Assembly (NCBI GenBank): GCA_963620595.1
Contig: CAVFAY010000004.1
Span: 1-64,000, forward strand
Source of the DNA: Butyricicoccus_A sp963620595
Lineage (GTDB): Bacteria > Bacillota > Clostridia > Oscillospirales > Butyricicoccaceae
Direction of reading: 5' to 3'
Length of the DNA: 64,000 nt
The translations under genes and the position numbers were made by a program. Below, piece after piece: positions 7,726-16,024 of this stretch. Each line of letters begins with the position of its first letter. The first letter of the stretch is position 1. The notes under the pieces were generated by a model, which saw only the letters and a list, made by a program, of their open reading frames with translations, had not been told where the DNA came from and did no database searches.

Positions 7726-9093
7726 ATGGTTGACATGATGAAAGATATGAGACCCTCCGTCATTGACAATCTATGCAATAACTTCGAGGATCATAACCTG
7801 ATCCAGCCGAAGATGTTCTCCAAATACGCAGTAAAGCGTGGTCTGCGAAATGCGGATGGCACCGGTGTGCTTGCCGGCATTACCTGCGTATCCAATGTAC
7901 ATGGTTACATGGTAAACGAGGGCGAAGTAGAGCCGATTGAAGGTCGTCTGACCTACCGCGGACATAACCTGTATGATCTGCTGGACGGCTTTGATGCAGA
8001 AGATCGCTTTGGTTTTCCGGAAACCGCTTACCTGCTGCTGTGCGGCGCACTGCCGACACAGGAACAGCTGGATGATTTTACCGAGATGCTGGCGGATGCC
8101 TGTTCCCTGCCGGACAACTTTACCGAGGACGTCATCATGCGTGCGCCGAGCCGCGATATTATGAACAAGCTGGCAGTATCCACGCTGGCACTGTATTCCT
8201 ATGACCCGAATCCGGATGACACCAGCCTGCAAAACATCGTGCGTCAGGCCGTCAATCTGATTGCAAAGTTCCCGGTTATCATTTCTCATGCGTATCAGTC
8301 TAAGCGCCGATACTATGACAATGCATCCATGTTCCTGCATATGCCGGATCGCAATTACACAACCGCAGAAAACATTTTGAGCCTAATTCGACCGGACGGC
8401 ATGTTCACCCGTGAGGAGGCAATGCTGCTCGACCGCTGTCTGATTATTCATGCAGAGCATGGCGGCGGTAATAACTCCGCATTTGCAACGCGTGTTGTTT
8501 CGTCCTCTGCTACTGATACCTATTCTGCGATTGCTGCGGCAATTGGCTCTCTGAAGGGTCCACGCCACGGCGGTGCCAACCTGCGCGTCTGCAAGCAGTT
8601 TGATGAAATGAAGGCAAATATCTCCAATTGGGAAGATGAAGATGAAGTATTGGAATATCTGTGCAAGATCATGCGCAAGGAAGCCGGAGATGGCTCCGGT
8701 CTGATTTACGGCATGGGACATGCGGTCTACACGCTGTCTGACCCGCGTGCCGTTGCACTGAAAAATACCGCGCGCCCGCTGGCTACACAGAAGGGCTTTG
8801 AGCGCGAATTTAACCTGATCGAGCTGACCGAGCGTCTGGCACCGGAGGCATTTTACCGCGTGCGCGGCGAGCACAAGATTATGTGTGCGAATGTCGATAT
8901 GTATTCCGGTCTGGTGTATGAGATGCTGGGCATTCCGCAGGAAATGTACACGCCGCTGTTTGCGACAGCCCGCATTGTCGGCTGGCTGGCACACCGCATC
9001 GAAGAGGTGACCACCGGCGGCAAGATTATCCGTCCGGCATACAAGCCGATTATTTCCCGTTCGAGTTATATTCCGATTGCCGAGCGCGGTTGA
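7726..9093 (+). CDS. Citrate synthase (citrate/2-methylcitrate synthase family)
   Basis: 455 residues from the ATG behind GATGAGGTGA; an upstream frame extension has no ribosome site. It condenses acetyl-CoA and oxaloacetate to citrate. Active-site blocks are visible: 'HAEHGGGNNSAFATRVVSS' (first His region), 'LKGPRHGGAN', and 'GMGHAVYTLSDPRA' with the second catalytic His. The length and the N-terminal extension before 'GVLAGITCVSNVHGY' match the clostridial long form rather than E. coli GltA. No aconitase or isocitrate dehydrogenase is adjacent, so it probably feeds a partial oxidative branch toward glutamate. Confidence 0.9.
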   Translation: MVDMMKDMRPSVIDNLCNNFEDHNLIQPKMFSKYAVKRGLRNADGTGVLAGITCVSNVHGYMVNEGEVEPIEGRLTYRGHNLYDLLDGFDAEDRFGFPETAYLLLCGALPTQEQLDDFTEMLADACSLPDNFTEDVIMRAPSRDIMNKLAVSTLALYSYDPNPDDTSLQNIVRQAVNLIAKFPVIISHAYQSKRRYYDNASMFLHMPDRNYTTAENILSLIRPDGMFTREEAMLLDRCLIIHAEHGGGNNSAFATRVVSSSATDTYSAIAAAIGSLKGPRHGGANLRVCKQFDEMKANISNWEDEDEVLEYLCKIMRKEAGDGSGLIYGMGHAVYTLSDPRAVALKNTARPLATQKGFEREFNLIELTERLAPEAFYRVRGEHKIMCANVDMYSGLVYEMLGIPQEMYTPLFATARIVGWLAHRIEEVTTGGKIIRPAYKPIISRSSYIPIAERG

Positions 9094-9111
9094 TTGGATG
9101 AATAAAAATAG

Positions 9112-9154
9112 AAAAAGCGTCAGAACCGGTCTTTTCCGGAACTGACGCTTTTTT
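9112..9154. terminator. Terminator after citrate synthase
   Basis: AAAAAGCGTCAG and CTGACGCTTTTTT arms with an inner CCGG/CCGG stem. Functional in both orientations. Confidence 0.85.
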
Positions 9155-9169
9155 GTGCGCAGAGCATTT

Positions 9170-9333
9170 GGCTCCCTCTTTGAGGGAGCTGTCATTTGCA
9201 AGGCAAATGACTGAAGGAGTTTGGTAGGATTGACAGGATACACATGAGATTTACTCTCAGACGTACTTACTCTCGTGCTGCTCCTTCCGTCACGGCTTGC
9301 GCCGCGCCACCTTCCTCAGGGAGGAAGGCTTTT
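9170..9333. repeat. Palindromic intergenic repeat (REP-like), two inverted halves
   Basis: The left half is a GCTCCCTC/GAGGGAGC hairpin, a CATTTGC/GCAAATG hairpin, then GACTGAAGGAG. The right half begins CTCCTTCCGTCAC and ends with a CCTTCCTC/GAGGAAGG hairpin, so the two halves face each other. Similar dispersed repeats are common in gut Oscillospirales genomes (from memory, not searched). No coding sequence is seen here. Confidence 0.6.
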
Positions 9334-9346
9334 GGCAGAGAGGGCG

Positions 9347-9556
9347 TTATTTCTTTTTCATCATGCGGTCAAGCCGTTCCTGCAGCTTGGCGCGGCGGGA
9401 TTGTGCGGCGGCGTGGTCAATGGAGACAATCGCGCCGTTTTCCAGCTCGACAAAATCCCCGTCCTGTAGACCATCCGGTGCGGGGACATCTATCATGCCG
9501 GACTGGGTCTCTACGATGGCAATCCCGTTTTCAATGCGGTCAACGATACCTTTCAC
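9347..9556 (-). CDS. DUF3006-type small protein
   Basis: 69 residues: an N-terminal beta-rich part ('KGIVDRIENGIAIVETQSG...GDFVELENGAIVSID') and a basic C-terminal helix ending MMKKK. This pattern and position, immediately downstream of a ComEC-like MBL hydrolase, fit DUF3006. The start overlaps the end of the MBL gene by 4 bp, so the two are coupled. Function is unknown. Confidence 0.75.
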   Translation of the reverse strand: MKGIVDRIENGIAIVETQSGMIDVPAPDGLQDGDFVELENGAIVSIDHAAAQSRRAKLQERLDRMMKKK

Positions 9557-10461
9557 GCGGCAAGACTCACCTTTCCATTTTTCAGCTGCAAGACAACAGT
9601 TCCGTCCTTGGCTGTCTCGTAAATTTTCGTGCCGAGCGGCTCCAGATAGTCAAATACCTCGTTGTTTGGCAGACCATAGGAATTTCCATCCGCATAAGAG
9701 ATGACGGCGTAAGAAGGAGAAACAGCTTGAATAAAGTCCTTGGACGATGCCGTGCGTGAGCCGTGATGGGCAACTTTGAGGACATCGCAGGGGAGCAGAT
9801 TCGGCACATTGCGCAGCATATCCTTCTCTACAGCGGCGGTTGTGTCGCCGGTAAACAGCGCGCTGCATCCGTTGGCATCCAAGCGACAGACCAGAGACCA
9901 TGTATTTGGGTCGCTCTTGCTGTACGTGTCCGCACTGTCCGGACCGGGCGCGAGCACGGTCAGCTTTGCTCCGCTGTCGCCAATCGGAATGACATCACCG
10001 ATGTCAGGAAACTGCGGCTGAATGCCCTCGTTGTCGATGGCGTCCAGTAATTTTTCATAAATATCCGTGTCCATTGCCTCGTCAGACATATAAATCGCAT
10101 CGACTTTGAAGGCGTCAAACACGCTGATGAGACCGCCGATATGGTCTTCGTGCGGATGCGTGGCAATCACAGCATCCAGTTCTGCGATGCCCTGCCGCGA
10201 GAGATAGTCAACGACCGTGCTTCCGGCGGAAGCCTTGCCGCCGTCAATGAGAACCGCATCATCTCCGCAGACAATGAGTTCTGCATCGCCCTGCCCGACA
10301 TTGATGAAATGCAGGCTGGTTGCATCCTCCGCAGATGTGTTGGAAAGAGAACTGGAAATTCCATCACCAGGGTGCATAGCGGGCAAAAATTCCTTGCTGC
10401 ATGCAAACGCAACCAGCACCATTGCCATAATAACCCATAAAAAATTATGTCGTTTCTTCAT
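9553..10461 (-). CDS. ComEC/Rec2-like MBL-fold hydrolase, membrane-anchored
   Basis: 302 residues from the ATG behind AAGAGGGGAT. An N-terminal membrane segment or lipoprotein-like signal ('FLWVIMAMVLVAFACSKE') precedes a metallo-beta-lactamase domain: 'HFINVGQGDAELIVCGDDAVLIDGG', the metal motif 'THPHEDHIGGL', then 'LFTGDTT' and 'VAHHGS'. It matches the stand-alone C-terminal domain of ComEC, which is thought to degrade one DNA strand during uptake; extracellular nuclease or phosphodiesterase activity is possible. The Cys in 'VAFACS' could be a lipobox. It forms an operon with the DUF3006 gene. Confidence 0.85.
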   Translation of the reverse strand: MKKRHNFLWVIMAMVLVAFACSKEFLPAMHPGDGISSSLSNTSAEDATSLHFINVGQGDAELIVCGDDAVLIDGGKASAGSTVVDYLSRQGIAELDAVIATHPHEDHIGGLISVFDAFKVDAIYMSDEAMDTDIYEKLLDAIDNEGIQPQFPDIGDVIPIGDSGAKLTVLAPGPDSADTYSKSDPNTWSLVCRLDANGCSALFTGDTTAAVEKDMLRNVPNLLPCDVLKVAHHGSRTASSKDFIQAVSPSYAVISYADGNSYGLPNNEVFDYLEPLGTKIYETAKDGTVVLQLKNGKVSLAA

Positions 10462-10518
10462 AAGATCCCCTCTTTTGTCGCAAATCGTTATTATTAGTAT
10501 ACCAGCAAATGCATATAG

Positions 10519-10704
10519 ATGCAAACCATAGGAACAATGCAACCAGCAGGTGCGCTGTTGCCGCTGCATCAGCTGTTTGACCAGCATTTATGGGGAAACT
10601 GGTATACGAGTGTTTGGCAGTATCTGCCGACTGTGCCGCACAATATTCTGCTGCTTGCCGGAGCCGGATGTTTGCTTGCCGCATATTGGAACAAGCGTGC
10701 ATAA
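10519..10704 (+). CDS. Possible small membrane protein
   Basis: An open frame of up to 61 residues ending in a hydrophobic helix ('NILLLAGAGCLLAAYWNKRA'). A weak AGGA sits only three bases before a second ATG, and no family is recognised. It is the only coding candidate in the 340-bp gap between the MBL gene and the flavodiiron gene. It may not be real. Confidence 0.25.
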   Translation: MQTIGTMQPAGALLPLHQLFDQHLWGNWYTSVWQYLPTVPHNILLLAGAGCLLAAYWNKRA

Positions 10705-10720
10705 GATTATCTCTCGTCCA

Positions 10721-10784
10721 TTGACAAACTCCGACTGACTAGGGTACAATGAGAACAGAAAATAAGAATCATTCGCAATCTTAT
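10721..10784 (+). promoter_or_regulatory. Promoter with 23-bp palindromic operator before the flavodiiron gene
   Basis: TTGACA, 18-base spacer, TACAAT (10745-10750). From 10762 to 10784, just after the expected start of transcription, lies an imperfect palindrome with arms ATAAGAAT and AATCTTAT. Its size and AT-rich arms resemble Fur/PerR-family boxes. A peroxide- or iron-responsive repressor is a reasonable guess for an oxygen-defence gene. Confidence 0.55.
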
Positions 10785-10801
10785 ATTAGGAGGAGATTAT
10801 A

Positions 10802-11965
10802 ATGGCATTTCGTAAGGTAACGGACAGCATTCTGTATGTCGGTGTCAATGACCATCAAGTAGACCTGTTTGAGGGTCAGTATGTGGTGCCGAACGGCATG
10901 GCATACAATTCCTATGTGATTCTGGACGATAAGATCGCTGTCATGGATACAGTAGACATCAACTTTGCACAGGAGTGGCTGGGCAATATCGCTGAGGCAC
11001 TGGATGGCAAGAAGCCGACCTATCTGGTGATCCAGCACATGGAGCCGGATCATTCGGCAAGCATCGCAGAATTTCTGAAGATTTATCCGGACACCATCGT
11101 TGTCGGCAACGCAAAGACCTTTGTCATGATGCAGCAGTTCTTGGGGGCAGATGTTGCGCCGAACCGCGAGGTTGTTGCCAATAAGGGCACACTGGAGCTG
11201 GGCAACCATACGCTGACCTTTGTTTTCGCTCCGATGGTACACTGGCCGGAAGTTATGGTCACATATGATTCTGCCGATAAGGTTCTGTTCTCCGCAGATG
11301 GCTTCGGCAAGTTCGGCGCGCTGGATGTAGAAGAGGACTGGGACTGCGAGGCACGCCGCTATTATATTGGCATTGTTGGCAAGTACGGCGCACAGGTGCA
11401 GGCACTGCTCAAGGCAGCAGCAACGCTGGATATTCAGATTATTTGTCCGCTGCATGGTCCGGTGCTGACGGAAAATCTGGGTCATTACATCGAGAAGTAT
11501 GACATTTGGTCTTCTTACAAGGTAGAGTCGGAGGGCGTCATGATTGCGTATGCATCGGTTTACGGCAACACCAAGAAGGCAGCAGAGAAACTGGCGGAGA
11601 CCCTGAAGGCAAAGGGCTGCCCAAAGGTTGTTCTGACCGATCTGGCGCGCAGCGATATGGCAGAAAACATCGAGGACGCGTTCCGCTATGGCAAGCTGAT
11701 ATTGGCTTCGCTGACATACAACGGCGATGTGTTCCCGTTCATGCACACCTTCCTGCACGGTCTGACCGAGAGAAACTATCAGAACCGCACGATTGGTATC
11801 ATTGAAAACGGTACTTGGGCACCGACCGCAGGCCGTGTCATCAAGTCTGTGTTCGAGAAGAGCAAGAACATCACTTGGTTGGACACGACAGTTACCATTA
11901 AGTCCGCAATGAATGCCGAAAACGAGGCACAGATTGAGGCAATGGCTGACGAGCTGATGAAGTAA
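10802..11965 (+). CDS. Flavodiiron protein (FprA-type O2/NO reductase)
   Basis: 387 residues. The N-terminal MBL-like domain carries the diiron motif 'HMEPDH' (H79, E81, D83, H84), with further ligands in the 'MVHWPEVMVTYDSADKVLFSADGFG' and 'PLHGP' blocks. The C-terminal flavodoxin domain begins near residue 247 ('MIAYASVYGNTKKAAEKLA'), the FMN-binding loop. Such two-domain enzymes reduce O2 to water or NO to N2O in the cytoplasm using rubredoxin electrons, protecting anaerobes. AGGAGG lies 7 bases before the ATG. Rubredoxin is not adjacent. Confidence 0.93.
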   Translation: MAFRKVTDSILYVGVNDHQVDLFEGQYVVPNGMAYNSYVILDDKIAVMDTVDINFAQEWLGNIAEALDGKKPTYLVIQHMEPDHSASIAEFLKIYPDTIVVGNAKTFVMMQQFLGADVAPNREVVANKGTLELGNHTLTFVFAPMVHWPEVMVTYDSADKVLFSADGFGKFGALDVEEDWDCEARRYYIGIVGKYGAQVQALLKAAATLDIQIICPLHGPVLTENLGHYIEKYDIWSSYKVESEGVMIAYASVYGNTKKAAEKLAETLKAKGCPKVVLTDLARSDMAENIEDAFRYGKLILASLTYNGDVFPFMHTFLHGLTERNYQNRTIGIIENGTWAPTAGRVIKSVFEKSKNITWLDTTVTIKSAMNAENEAQIEAMADELMK

Positions 11966-11980
11966 ATTTTTGTAGGAAAG

Positions 11981-12022
11981 AAAGCCGGAAATCAGAGAGT
12001 TTCTCTGGATTTCCGGCTTTTT
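11981..12022. terminator. Bidirectional terminator between flavodiiron and LCP genes
   Basis: AAAGCCGGAAATC arms with inner GAGA/TCTC pairs, then TTTTT. It serves the two convergent genes. Confidence 0.85.
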
Positions 12023-12081
12023 CTGCTCTTGTGTACGATCCGATCTTATTTCTCATAGAGAGACAAGAAGCTGGTGCGAAC

Positions 12082-12990
12082 TTACAGTGTCAGTCCCAAA
12101 AACGAGCGAATTTCCTCTCCTGCCTTCTGGGTGTCATAGACGTAAAACCACGCACCGTCTATAGTCTTGCCTTCTGCTTTGGTATTTACAGAGGGAATGG
12201 CGTATTGAGACAGCGTGACATTCTGAGGGGCAAACTGCGCGAGCAATGCCGTGAGATCTGCCTGGGAGAGATTGGTCGTACAGGCGCGGGTCAGCTTGTC
12301 CAGCACATCGGGATAGGTGTCAGTGTCCATCCCGCGCACGTGCTCGAGCAGACTGCTGAGCACTTCACGCTGGCGGGAGGTGCGCATATCGTCATTGTCT
12401 AAATGGCGGATGCGGCTGTATGCCACAGCCTGCGCACCGTTGAGATGTACCTGTGCGCCGGCAGACAAGCCGTCTGCCAGACTGCCCATATATGCCAGTT
12501 CTCCGTCAGATATGTCGACCTCCACACCGCCGAGCTGGTCGATGATATCCGCCATTTCCGAAAAATTGACCGCGATATACTTGTCTGCCTGCAATTGAAA
12601 GTTCTCGTTGAGGGTGCGCAGCATGAGACTTCCGCCGCCATAGGCATAGGCGGCATTGAGCTTGTGCGCACCGTAATCCGGAATATTTACCTTGGTATCC
12701 CGCGCAATGGAACACAGCTTGACAGCGTTATTTTCTCGGTCGATGGATGCAAGCAAAATGGCATCTGCTCTGCCCTGAGAGCCTTGTTCTGTATCGATGC
12801 CGAGCAACGCAACACAGGCATACGGTTCAGTATTTTTCGTGCTGTTGGATATTTGGGCGTCAACCGATGACCGTATGGAGTCATTCGACTGGATCTGTCC
12901 GAAAAAGAAGTGATAGGCACCGAACAGCACCGCTGCGAGTGCCGCGCACAGCACAATGAGATAAAGCAGTACACCGTTTTTCTTGAGCAT
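12082..12990 (-). CDS. LytR-CpsA-Psr (LCP) family protein
   Basis: 302 residues from the ATG 8 bases behind AGGAG; a second ATG two codons upstream is too close to that site. One N-terminal membrane helix ('GVLLYLIVLCAALAAVLFGAYHFFFG') precedes an external LCP domain: 'CVALLGIDTEQGSQGRADAILLASID', 'SIARDTKVNIPDYGAHKLNAAYAYGG', 'GGVEVDISDGELAY' and 'YSRIRHLDNDDMRTSRQREVLSSL'. LCP enzymes attach teichoic acids or other polyprenyl-linked glycopolymers to peptidoglycan. Arg and Asp residues of the pyrophosphate-binding motif are present. Confidence 0.9.
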   Translation of the reverse strand: MLKKNGVLLYLIVLCAALAAVLFGAYHFFFGQIQSNDSIRSSVDAQISNSTKNTEPYACVALLGIDTEQGSQGRADAILLASIDRENNAVKLCSIARDTKVNIPDYGAHKLNAAYAYGGGSLMLRTLNENFQLQADKYIAVNFSEMADIIDQLGGVEVDISDGELAYMGSLADGLSAGAQVHLNGAQAVAYSRIRHLDNDDMRTSRQREVLSSLLEHVRGMDTDTYPDVLDKLTRACTTNLSQADLTALLAQFAPQNVTLSQYAIPSVNTKAEGKTIDGAWFYVYDTQKAGEEIRSFLGLTL

Positions 12991-13109
12991 AGTCATTCTC
13001 CTAACCGGATAAAATACAAGATATACTATTATCTTACGCTGTCTCGAATTTGCTGTCAAGCGGGCGTAATTTGCAGGGACAAGTACCGGATTTTTGGTCA
13101 TTCCCGCCA

Positions 13110-13138
13110 TTGTTCCGACAATGCGGCAATGGTATAAT
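13110..13138 (+). promoter_or_regulatory. Promoter (extended -10) of the sugar-binding lipoprotein gene
   Basis: TTGTTC, 17-base spacer, TATAAT preceded by TGG, an extended -10 element. Confidence 0.55.
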
Positions 13139-13177
13139 AAGCTATTATCACTTTAGACACAGAAAGGGGAAAGCCGC

Positions 13178-14188
13178 ATGATGACATGGAAAAAACGGAT
13201 TCGAATGGTCTGCCTGCTGCTATGTACGGCACTGTTTTGCTGCTCATGCGGCGCAACAAACCCCATTGTTGGCTCCGGCGGGACACAGATCAATATGCCG
13301 TATATCGGCATCGTGCTTAAATCCACAGATAATCCGTATTTTGCTCTGATTAAGGCAGGCGCAGAATATGAGGCGGATCAAATCGGTGCACAGGTTGTCA
13401 TTACTGCGCCGGATCAAGAAGATAATGTCAAAGAACAGGTGGAATTGATAGAAAGCATGACCAAACTGTCCATTGATATCATGATTGTCTCACCGAGCGA
13501 TGAGCAGAGCATCACAGAAGAGCTGAAAAAGGCGAAAAATAAAGGTAAACGCATCCTGACCGTGGATACGTCTTCAGATTTCGATGGCTGTGATGGATAT
13601 ATCGGCACCGATCAATATGATGCGGCATATCAGCAGGGGACATATGCTGCCAAGCTGATAGCGGAGGACGAGGACGCCAAGGCAGTAATTCTGCGCGGAG
13701 CAGACGGAGATAAGACGCATATGCTGCGGGAATATGGCCTTGAGGACAGTTTCAGGGACAACGGCGTGCCGGTTTCCTCTGTGGAATACGGCGACTGCCA
13801 AGAGGACAAAGCAGAAGAAATTATGGAAGAGCTGCTCAAACAAGATAAAAAGACCAAAGAGATTCGTCTTGTCTGCACCACGTCCGATAGTATGGCGATC
13901 GGCGCGCAGCGTGCCATTGCTGAATCAGGTCGAGACGATATTCATATCGTGACGTTTGACGGTATGATTGATGCCTCCGAGCTGGTGCGTGTTGGAGAAA
14001 TCGATGCGGCATTTGCGCAGAATCCGTTTGAAATGGGAAAACAGTGTGTGGACTATGCTGTGAAGCTGTACAACGGAGAAGCAACGGGAGAGTCCGTGCA
14101 CACGGATGTCGAGCTCATTACCGCCGACAATGCAGAAGCACATATCAGTGAGCTGCAGCGCGAGCTGGATCACTGGGATGGAAAGTAA
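13178..14188 (+). CDS. Sugar-binding lipoprotein of ABC importer type (RbsB-like)
   Basis: 336 residues. A signal peptide with lipobox-like 'LFCCSCGA' suggests a lipid anchor at Cys. The mature part is a periplasmic-binding-protein type I fold: 'YIGIVLKSTDNPYFALIKAGAEYEADQIG', 'DIMIVSPSDEQSITEELKKAKNKGKRILTVD', 'GYIGTDQYDAAYQQGTYAAKLI', and 'DDIHIVTFDGMIDASELVRVGEIDAAFAQNP'. These are the ligand-contact segments of ribose/galactose-type binding proteins. No permease or ATPase gene is beside it and a terminator follows at once, so it is an orphan binding protein. It could serve a distant transporter or a sensory kinase. Confidence 0.85.
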   Translation: MMTWKKRIRMVCLLLCTALFCCSCGATNPIVGSGGTQINMPYIGIVLKSTDNPYFALIKAGAEYEADQIGAQVVITAPDQEDNVKEQVELIESMTKLSIDIMIVSPSDEQSITEELKKAKNKGKRILTVDTSSDFDGCDGYIGTDQYDAAYQQGTYAAKLIAEDEDAKAVILRGADGDKTHMLREYGLEDSFRDNGVPVSSVEYGDCQEDKAEEIMEELLKQDKKTKEIRLVCTTSDSMAIGAQRAIAESGRDDIHIVTFDGMIDASELVRVGEIDAAFAQNPFEMGKQCVDYAVKLYNGEATGESVHTDVELITADNAEAHISELQRELDHWDGK

Positions 14189-14242
14189 AAACCAGCTGAT
14201 TGGATGACGGGAAGCCGTCCCCAAACCAGCTGGTTTTGTTTT
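14187..14242. terminator. Terminator between convergent genes
   Basis: AAAACCAGCTG and CAGCTGGTTTT with a 29-base loop holding an inner GACGG/CCGTC stem; T-rich on the right. Confidence 0.7.
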
Positions 14243-14333
14243 ATTTCTTTTTGCCGATCAGTCCAAGCAGTCCCATCATGCCGATCATGCCGCAGGCGAA
14301 ACCAGCGCGAAACCGCCGAAATAGACGGCGCAT
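14241..14333 (-). CDS. Small 30-residue basic/hydrophobic protein
   Basis: The frame begins with ATG overlapping the stop of the UPF0210 gene (TGATG). It encodes 30 residues: an Arg-rich start (MRRLFRRFRAG), a Gly/Met/Leu-rich hydrophobic middle and a KKK end, the look of a small membrane protein. The overlap favours coupled translation. No family is recognised. The terminator lies immediately after its stop codon. Confidence 0.45.
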   Translation of the reverse strand: MRRLFRRFRAGFACGMIGMMGLLGLIGKKK

Positions 14334-15694
14334 CAGTTTTTCAGCGAGTGCATCGGAGCCGGAATACGTCCGCCGCGGTGAATAAACCGCGCAGAAGAGA
14401 ACGGATGTACCTCCATAACCGGTGCCGAGCCGAGCAGGCCGCCAAATTCCAAGTCCTCGCCGACCTTCTTGCCGATAGCCGGAATGACGCGAACGGCGGT
14501 GGTCTTGTTGTTGACGACACCAATGGCAGCTTCGTCTGCGATGATAGCGGAAATCGTCTCTGCAGAGGTGTCACCCGGAATGGCAATCATATCCAGACCG
14601 ACGGAGCAAACCGCGGTCATTGCTTCCAACTTGTCCAGATGCAGGCTGCCCGCGTTGACCGCATGAATCATGCCTTCGTCCTCCGATACCGGAATGAACG
14701 CACCGGACAGACCGCCGACAGCAGCGGATGCCATGACGCCGCCTTTTTTGACTGCATCGTTGAGCATAGCGAGAATCGCCGTCGTGCCGTGCGTGCCGCA
14801 GCACTCCAGACCGACCTCTTCCAGAATACGGGCAACTGAGTCACCGACTGCCGGTGTCGGAGCCAGAGACAGGTCAACAATGCCGAACGGCACGTTCAGG
14901 CGCTCAGACGCAATAGAGCCGACGAGCTGACCCATACGGGTGATTTTAAAAGCGGTTTTCTTGATAATGTCTGCGATTTCGTTCATCGAGCACTCCTCAC
15001 CGGCGCGCTGGATTGCCGAATGCACAACGCCCGGGCCGGATACGCCGACGTTGAGTACGCAGTCCGCCTCACCGACACCGTGGAATGCACCTGCCATAAA
15101 CGGATTATCCTCTACCGCATTGGCAAAGACAACCAGCTTGCCTGCGCCGATGCACTGGCGGTCAGCGGTCAGCTCTGCGGTCTGACGGATGACCTCACCC
15201 ATCATGCGGATTGCGTCCAGGTTTGTGCCTGCCTTGGTCGAAGCAACGTTGACCGAAGAACATACCAGATCTGTCGTTGCCAGTGCTTCCGGAATCGAAC
15301 GGATCAGAATTTCATCGCCCTTGGCGAAGCCCTTCTGTACGAGCGCGGAGAAGCCGCCGACAAAGTTGACGCCGCAGGCAGCCGCTGCGCGATCCAGCGT
15401 CTGTGCGAGCGGCACATAGGATGCTGCATCGGTCGCTGCGCCGATCATTGCTATCGGCGTGACGGAAATACGCTTGTGAATAATCGGAATGCCCAGTTCG
15501 GCTTCAATCTGTTCGCCGGTTTCTACCAGATGCTCTGCCTTGCGGGTAATCTTGTCGTATACCTTGTCGCAGGTGGTGTTGATGTCACCGGTGATGCAGT
15601 CGAGCAGGGAGATGCCCATCGTGATGGTACGAATATCCAGATGCTCGTCCTCGATCATTTTAATGGTTTCTAAAATATCAAAGCTATTTAACAT
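14333..15694 (-). CDS. UPF0210 (PFL/DUF711) family protein
   Basis: 453 residues, the family's usual length. Conserved segments: 'IRTITMGISLLDC' at the N terminus, 'NFVGGFSALVQKGFAKGDEILI', 'INLDAIRMMG'-like block (here 'GTNLDAIRMMGEVI'), 'DCVLNVGVSGPGVV' and 'IAIPGDTSAETISAIIADEAAIGV'. It is almost always next to an ACT-domain protein, as here, and this pair is thought to form an allosterically controlled enzyme or sensor of unknown reaction. AAGGAGAG precedes the ATG. The ACT gene is 14 bp upstream in the same operon. Confidence 0.92.
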   Translation of the reverse strand: MLNSFDILETIKMIEDEHLDIRTITMGISLLDCITGDINTTCDKVYDKITRKAEHLVETGEQIEAELGIPIIHKRISVTPIAMIGAATDAASYVPLAQTLDRAAAACGVNFVGGFSALVQKGFAKGDEILIRSIPEALATTDLVCSSVNVASTKAGTNLDAIRMMGEVIRQTAELTADRQCIGAGKLVVFANAVEDNPFMAGAFHGVGEADCVLNVGVSGPGVVHSAIQRAGEECSMNEIADIIKKTAFKITRMGQLVGSIASERLNVPFGIVDLSLAPTPAVGDSVARILEEVGLECCGTHGTTAILAMLNDAVKKGGVMASAAVGGLSGAFIPVSEDEGMIHAVNAGSLHLDKLEAMTAVCSVGLDMIAIPGDTSAETISAIIADEAAIGVVNNKTTAVRVIPAIGKKVGEDLEFGGLLGSAPVMEVHPFSSARFIHRGGRIPAPMHSLKN

Positions 15695-15708
15695 GGGATA
15701 TGCTCTCC

Positions 15709-15981
15709 TTAAATGCGATGCATCGCGTTGAAAATGTCCTCATGCATCAAATGCACCTTCATGCCAAGCTCTACGCCTGCGGCTTCCAGCTGAGCGGTCA
15801 GCGACGGGAAGCTGATGTCGCAGCCTTCCAGCTCAACCAGCATAATCATGGCGAACAGATCGCCGCCCATGATGTTCTGGCGTACGTCCACGATGTTGAC
15901 GTTGTGTTCAAATAGAGTGTTGGAAATCTTGGCAATTACGCCGGTGCGGTCCTTGCCAGCTACAGTTAACATTGCGCGCAT
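15709..15981 (-). CDS. ACT domain protein, partner of UPF0210
   Basis: 90 residues forming a single ACT domain: 'AMLTVAGKDRTGVIAKISNTLFEHNVNIVDVRQNIMGG' then 'FAMIMLVEL'. The start is the ATG behind AGGAGGAAAACACATG. ACT domains bind small ligands, often amino acids, at subunit interfaces. Its fixed pairing with UPF0210 suggests that it controls that protein. Confidence 0.9.
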   Translation of the reverse strand: MRAMLTVAGKDRTGVIAKISNTLFEHNVNIVDVRQNIMGGDLFAMIMLVELEGCDISFPSLTAQLEAAGVELGMKVHLMHEDIFNAMHRI

Positions 15982-16024
15982 GTGTTTTCCTCCTAAAATT
16001 TGGGTGATGGGAAAGTATTTTGTA

